Shown here piece after piece: positions 61,099 to 64,000 of a DNA stretch of 64,000 nt. The notes under the pieces are model-generated. The model did not search any database and was not told where the DNA came from. It saw only the letters and a list, made by a program, of their open reading frames with translations. Source of the DNA: Phlegmacium glaucopus (taxonomy: Eukaryota; Basidiomycota; Agaricomycetes; Agaricales; Cortinariaceae); assembly GCA_015039465.1 (NCBI GenBank), contig MU130533.1, forward strand, positions 677,594-741,593, in the 5' to 3' direction. The position numbers and the translations under genes are program-made. Numbering within the stretch: position 1 is the stretch's first letter; every line of letters starts with the position of its first letter.

Positions 61099-61564
61099 GA
61101 GGACTTTACACTCCCCCACATTGTCCGGCCAGAATTCCACTGGACTCCAGAAAAGTCCAGTCAGAGTCCGGTCAGAGTCTGGTGAGAGTCTGGTGGAAGT
61201 CCGGTGGAAGTACAAAACATGCCTGTATCCCCTCCTAACCTAAGAACACGCTACCATGCGGACAGAAAATATCCCCATCCCTAAATATTAATCCTAAGCC
61301 CTAAGCCTAAGCCCTAAATCTAAATATAACCCTAAGCCTAACCTCTAAATCTAAATATAACCCTAAATTCCATCAAAAGTCTGGCAGATGTCCGGTGGAA
61401 GTCCGCCGGACTGTGACCAGACATACAGTCCAGGCATTTTTCTACTTTCACTGGACTCTCACTGGACTCTCACCGGACTTTTACCAGAATTTTACTGGAG
61501 TCCGCCGGGCTTTGGGCAGTCCGGCGGAGTCCGGCTGGACAACATGGGGGACTGTAAAGTACAT
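61099..61564. mobile_element. Terminal-inverted-repeat element (MITE-like), about 466 bp
   Basis: The left arm starts ACTTTACACTCCCCCACATT and the right arm, read in reverse, ACTTTACAGTCCCCCATGTT. Both continue with TTGTCC and many AGTCCGG/AGTCTGG words for about 110-170 bp, so the arms are long, imperfect inverted repeats. GCAAGACT directly flanks both sides (61091-61098 and 61565-61572), an 8-bp target-site duplication as expected for hAT-type elements. There is no coding capacity. The centre carries telomere-like repeats. Confidence 0.7.
61288..61371. repeat. Degenerate telomere-like CCCTAA/CCTAAG repeats
   Basis: Words CCTAAGCCCTAAGCCTAAG, TAACCCTAAGCCTAACC and TAACCCTAAAT follow each other, with CTAAATCTAAATATAACCC present twice. 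They resemble fungal telomere repeats (CCCTAA) but are degenerate and sit in the middle of the inverted-repeat element. Confidence 0.7.
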
Positions 61565-62704
61565 GCAAGACTATAGCAATTGACAGTAGGGGACAGTAAC
61601 AGGTAAAAGGTTGAAAAAGCAAACTTGAAGGAGGAATTCACTGGAATTCCACTGAGAAGATGACTGTTGGGGAGTAAGAATGAATTGGAGGGAACTACCT
61701 ATCCTGGTACAAAAGAGCAGTATTTATACCCTAAGGATGAGGCTATGTAGAACAATAAAAAGGAAAGAAGTATGCACTGTCAAAGGAAGAATGGTGAAGA
61801 GAGGACAGCTGTGAGAAGAAAAGAACAATGGAAAAGAAAAAGGAACAATAAAAGAATCTGTAAAGTGTCAAAGTGCGAGAGAAAAGAAGAGAAGGCAGTG
61901 TACACAGTCCAATAGCAAAAATATATCAACTCCATAGGTGTGTGGTCATGTCAAAAATGTGAAAGGTCCTGAGTCAACACTTGAAAGGCGCAGCCTTGTT
62001 CCTGAGAACATACTACTTGCCCATGATCCCATGTTGCGCAGCCTTGATAATGAAACTTGAAACTGTGTGGGAGGGTTGAACCTGAAGCACATCGACAATT
62101 GATATCAGTCTGCATAATCTCTAGATCTCAGCTTACCGATGCGTGACCATCATAACAGACAAATAAATACAAATGCGAACTCGCAAAACAAGTGTGCAAA
62201 CAAAAATGCAAGACACTGTAACTTTGAACCTCCCTATTTTAGCTTTTGCATTCCAAGGCGCTTCAACCGTCCTGCCTGATCTGATATCACGTCAAAATAT
62301 CTCAAGGTCACCACCTGATATCAATACTATGTGATTTCTTGGATCATTCTGGCGTTGGCTTGTCAACATTGTTGTCTCAAACAAAGCACTGGCACTCAAG
62401 GAAAAATCATGGCAAGGGTGTGGATAACAACCCAGGCTGGAATCAAAGGAAAGTACGAATGAAGCTCCGGCTAATGACCTACTACCCATACAAGAAGATG
62501 ATGATATGATTTAGTGGAACTGAGACTTGCAGGATTTTCATCAGCAAAAGATCACGTTACATGTAAGCAAATGTAGACCTTTTAATGGCCCCGCAAATCT
62601 GGTGGACGCATACAAGGGAATGCAAGAACAGTGCCAAAAAAATGACCAGTCTACAATGCCATAAAATAATTATAGTGGTATGTAATAGATTAAATCACAC
62701 ACAA

Positions 62705-62905
62705 ACAAAATGCAATTAGATGGCAATTAATTCGAGGGATATACAAGTTATTACAAGAAAGTAGTCCAAATGTAGTTAAGTAACCAAAATGTCATGACAT
62801 ATACAAACTATTAGCAGACCAGCAGACCGAATGCAATTAACATGCAAAAAATGATGAAATATATAAGCTATTACAAGACTAGTAGATGCTATGTAATTGA
62901 GCAGC
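62705..62905. repeat. Degenerate tandem repeat of about 60 nt, three to four copies
   Basis: Each unit contains a version of ATGCAATTA, then an AAATG segment, then ATATACAAGTTATTACAAG (variants ATATACAAACTATTAGCAG and ATATAAGCTATTACAAG) and a final AGTAG or AGCAG. Unit starts lie near 62711, 62770, 62829 and 62889. Confidence 0.65.
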
Positions 62906-62941
62906 AACTATTTCAGTCACTGATCAGGAAAATGTCCAACT

Positions 62942-63125
62942 TGGCTTTGGTGTCTTTGTCTTTGGAGCTGGCATCTTTGACGTCTTCTCTCAGAGCTTTC
63001 GTCTTTGGCATGTCTTTGGGCAATCTTTGTCTTTGGTAAGTCATCTTTGTCTTTGTAACTTATGCCTTTGTGTGTCTTTGAGAAAACAGAGGTCTTTGAC
63101 AAGGAAGGCCATCTCAAATGTCTTT
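62942..63125. repeat. TCTTTG-rich simple sequence
   Basis: GTCTTTG and ATCTTTG recur more than ten times at irregular spacing in about 180 bp. Open frames here reflect only this composition. Confidence 0.8.
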
Positions 63126-63300
63126 AGGACTTGAACCACAAATCTTGTCAATTAAAATATAATTTTGTGTACTTGTTAACATATATAGAACTCAAAGAAT
63201 GCATCTAAACTATTGTGAAACTGTAAGTTAAGAGGAATAAAGTTGCTGTCAGCAACACCCACAAAACTCACGAGGCTTTGGGTGTGTTAAAATATGAACC

Positions 63301-63461
63301 CTAGATAACGATGTCACAACTCAGTCACTGATACAAACGACTATATTAGTGTTTACTGTACCTAGATAACGATGTCACAACTAGGTACAAAGTAAGTAAG
63401 TGAACTAAGTAAGGAGTAAAACAGGACAACATACCTCAGTCACTGATACAAACGACTGAGG
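63301..63461. repeat. Two interleaved repeated blocks
   Basis: Block A, CTAGATAACGATGTCACAAC, occurs at 63301 and 63362. Block B, 22 identical bases beginning TCAGTCACTGATACAAAC, occurs at 63321-63342 and 63436-63457. The second B copy is bounded by CCTCAGTC and GACTGAGG, forming an 8-bp stem. The arrangement A-B-A-B suggests duplicated ends of an inserted element. Confidence 0.75.
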
Positions 63462-64000
63462 CATATCTATGTAATGTTAGAGTATTTATACAATGTAATA
63501 CAATGAGGTGGCAGCGTTGTGGCACGTCGGCCACTACACTTTGTTCACGGTGGCCTTTCCATATTTGTCCATAGGCCTCTTCAACAGGGTGCTGTACACA
63601 AAACTGTGCGGCGGGAGCTGCGAGACTCCAAACACATGGATGTGGGTGCCACATGCGAACGGGGCCGTTTGCAAAATAGCGGGTCTGCAAAACAGGGCAG
63701 CAGCGGGAAAATCAAAATGCCTAGCCATTTTGAGTTGGAGGGGCCGTGGGTGCCATGTACAAAACAGCAGGTGGGGGGACTTGAAAGGTGTTGGAGGCCG
63801 CATGAGCACATGGACATCAGGTACCGTTTGCAAAACGGTGTCGCGCACCAATACTGATTGGTAGCGTGAGAAGAAAGCTTAAAAGTCGCCATCATGAAAA
63901 TAAGCGGACTTTGAATTTGCTTACCTATTTTGGAAGCGGCCCTGAATCGCGTTCCTGGTCAACAAAACCATTCGTTCAACGATAACATCCTCATCGCTCA

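Larger units (their letters stand above)
57391..64000. other. Gene-free, repeat-rich island
   Basis: No gene is supported across 6.6 kb. Open frames are short, occur on both strands at once and have simple composition. The repeats recognised are listed separately. Between them lies AT-rich sequence without clear structure (about 58700-59400, 59870-60530, 61650-62700). The frame at 58161-58514 has a protein-like start (LTSQGGCGAHVKIPMTKLT) and then a Ser/Thr/Pro run, and could be a transposon relic. Confidence 0.6.

Noticed and set aside
61288..61371. Telomere end
   Set aside because: The CCCTAA-like words are degenerate, short and enclosed between inverted arms, with more than 2 kb of other sequence on the right.
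63508..63895. Overlapping open frames of about 100 codons on both strands
   Set aside because: Three to four frames are open at once in a repeat-rich, GC-biased stretch; none shows a family motif.

Overview
The window looks like a nuclear contig from a mushroom-forming basidiomycete (Agaricomycetes, probably Agaricales). The genes are packed on both strands and cut by many short introns (about 45-120 nt) with GT..AG ends. The recognisable proteins are eukaryotic and several are fungal (Ssk1-type regulator, Erg27, Nop8, Flx1-type carrier). There are no operons or CRISPR arrays, and I found no convincing tRNA or rRNA gene.

Left part (1-24.9 kb) is loose and rearranged. It starts with the N-terminal two thirds of a prolyl oligopeptidase cut by the window edge (1-2374, minus). 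About 4.8 kb follows with only coding-like debris. Then come a mitochondrial FAD/folate-type carrier (7190-8510), a mitochondrial IF3 (8803-9567) and a PPR-like protein on the minus strand (9768-about 12114). The likely 5' exon of the PPR gene lies beside it on the opposite strand. Three paralogous NYN-ribonuclease genes with a C-terminal LOTUS-like domain follow (12882-14666, 15391-17041, 20795-22559, all minus), with a NOP8-type ribosome-biogenesis gene between copies 2 and 3. One paralog has lost active-site residues. A decayed DUF2264 gene sits at about 23.3-24.6 kb.

Middle part (24.9-57.4 kb) is compact and housekeeping: CBP80, ESF2 and ARS2 in a row on the plus strand, then an SSK1-type response regulator and the tRNA thiolase NCS6/CTU1. 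On the minus strand are an MDR-family protein with a huge low-complexity extension and a KDM3-like JmjC demethylase. Next are an unusual histone H3 variant (plus), ERG27 and NOP58 (minus), and a secreted or vacuolar serine carboxypeptidase (plus). Nuclear RNA and ribosome biogenesis is a recurring theme (CBP80, ARS2, NOP8, ESF2, NOP58).

Right part (57.4-64 kb) has no supported gene. It is a repeat island: minisatellites, an LTR-like segment with a perfect hairpin, a terminal-inverted-repeat element with a telomere-like core, and further tandem repeats.

The most interesting signals are the histone H3 variant (long altered tail, K18/K23/K56 lost, R26-K27 swapped), the NYN-LOTUS cluster with a putative pseudo-nuclease, the apparent inversion of the PPR first exon, and the linkage of CBP80 with ARS2. 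Exon borders were set by hand from splice signals and reading phase. Where exons are listed in full, their lengths sum to a whole number of codons.
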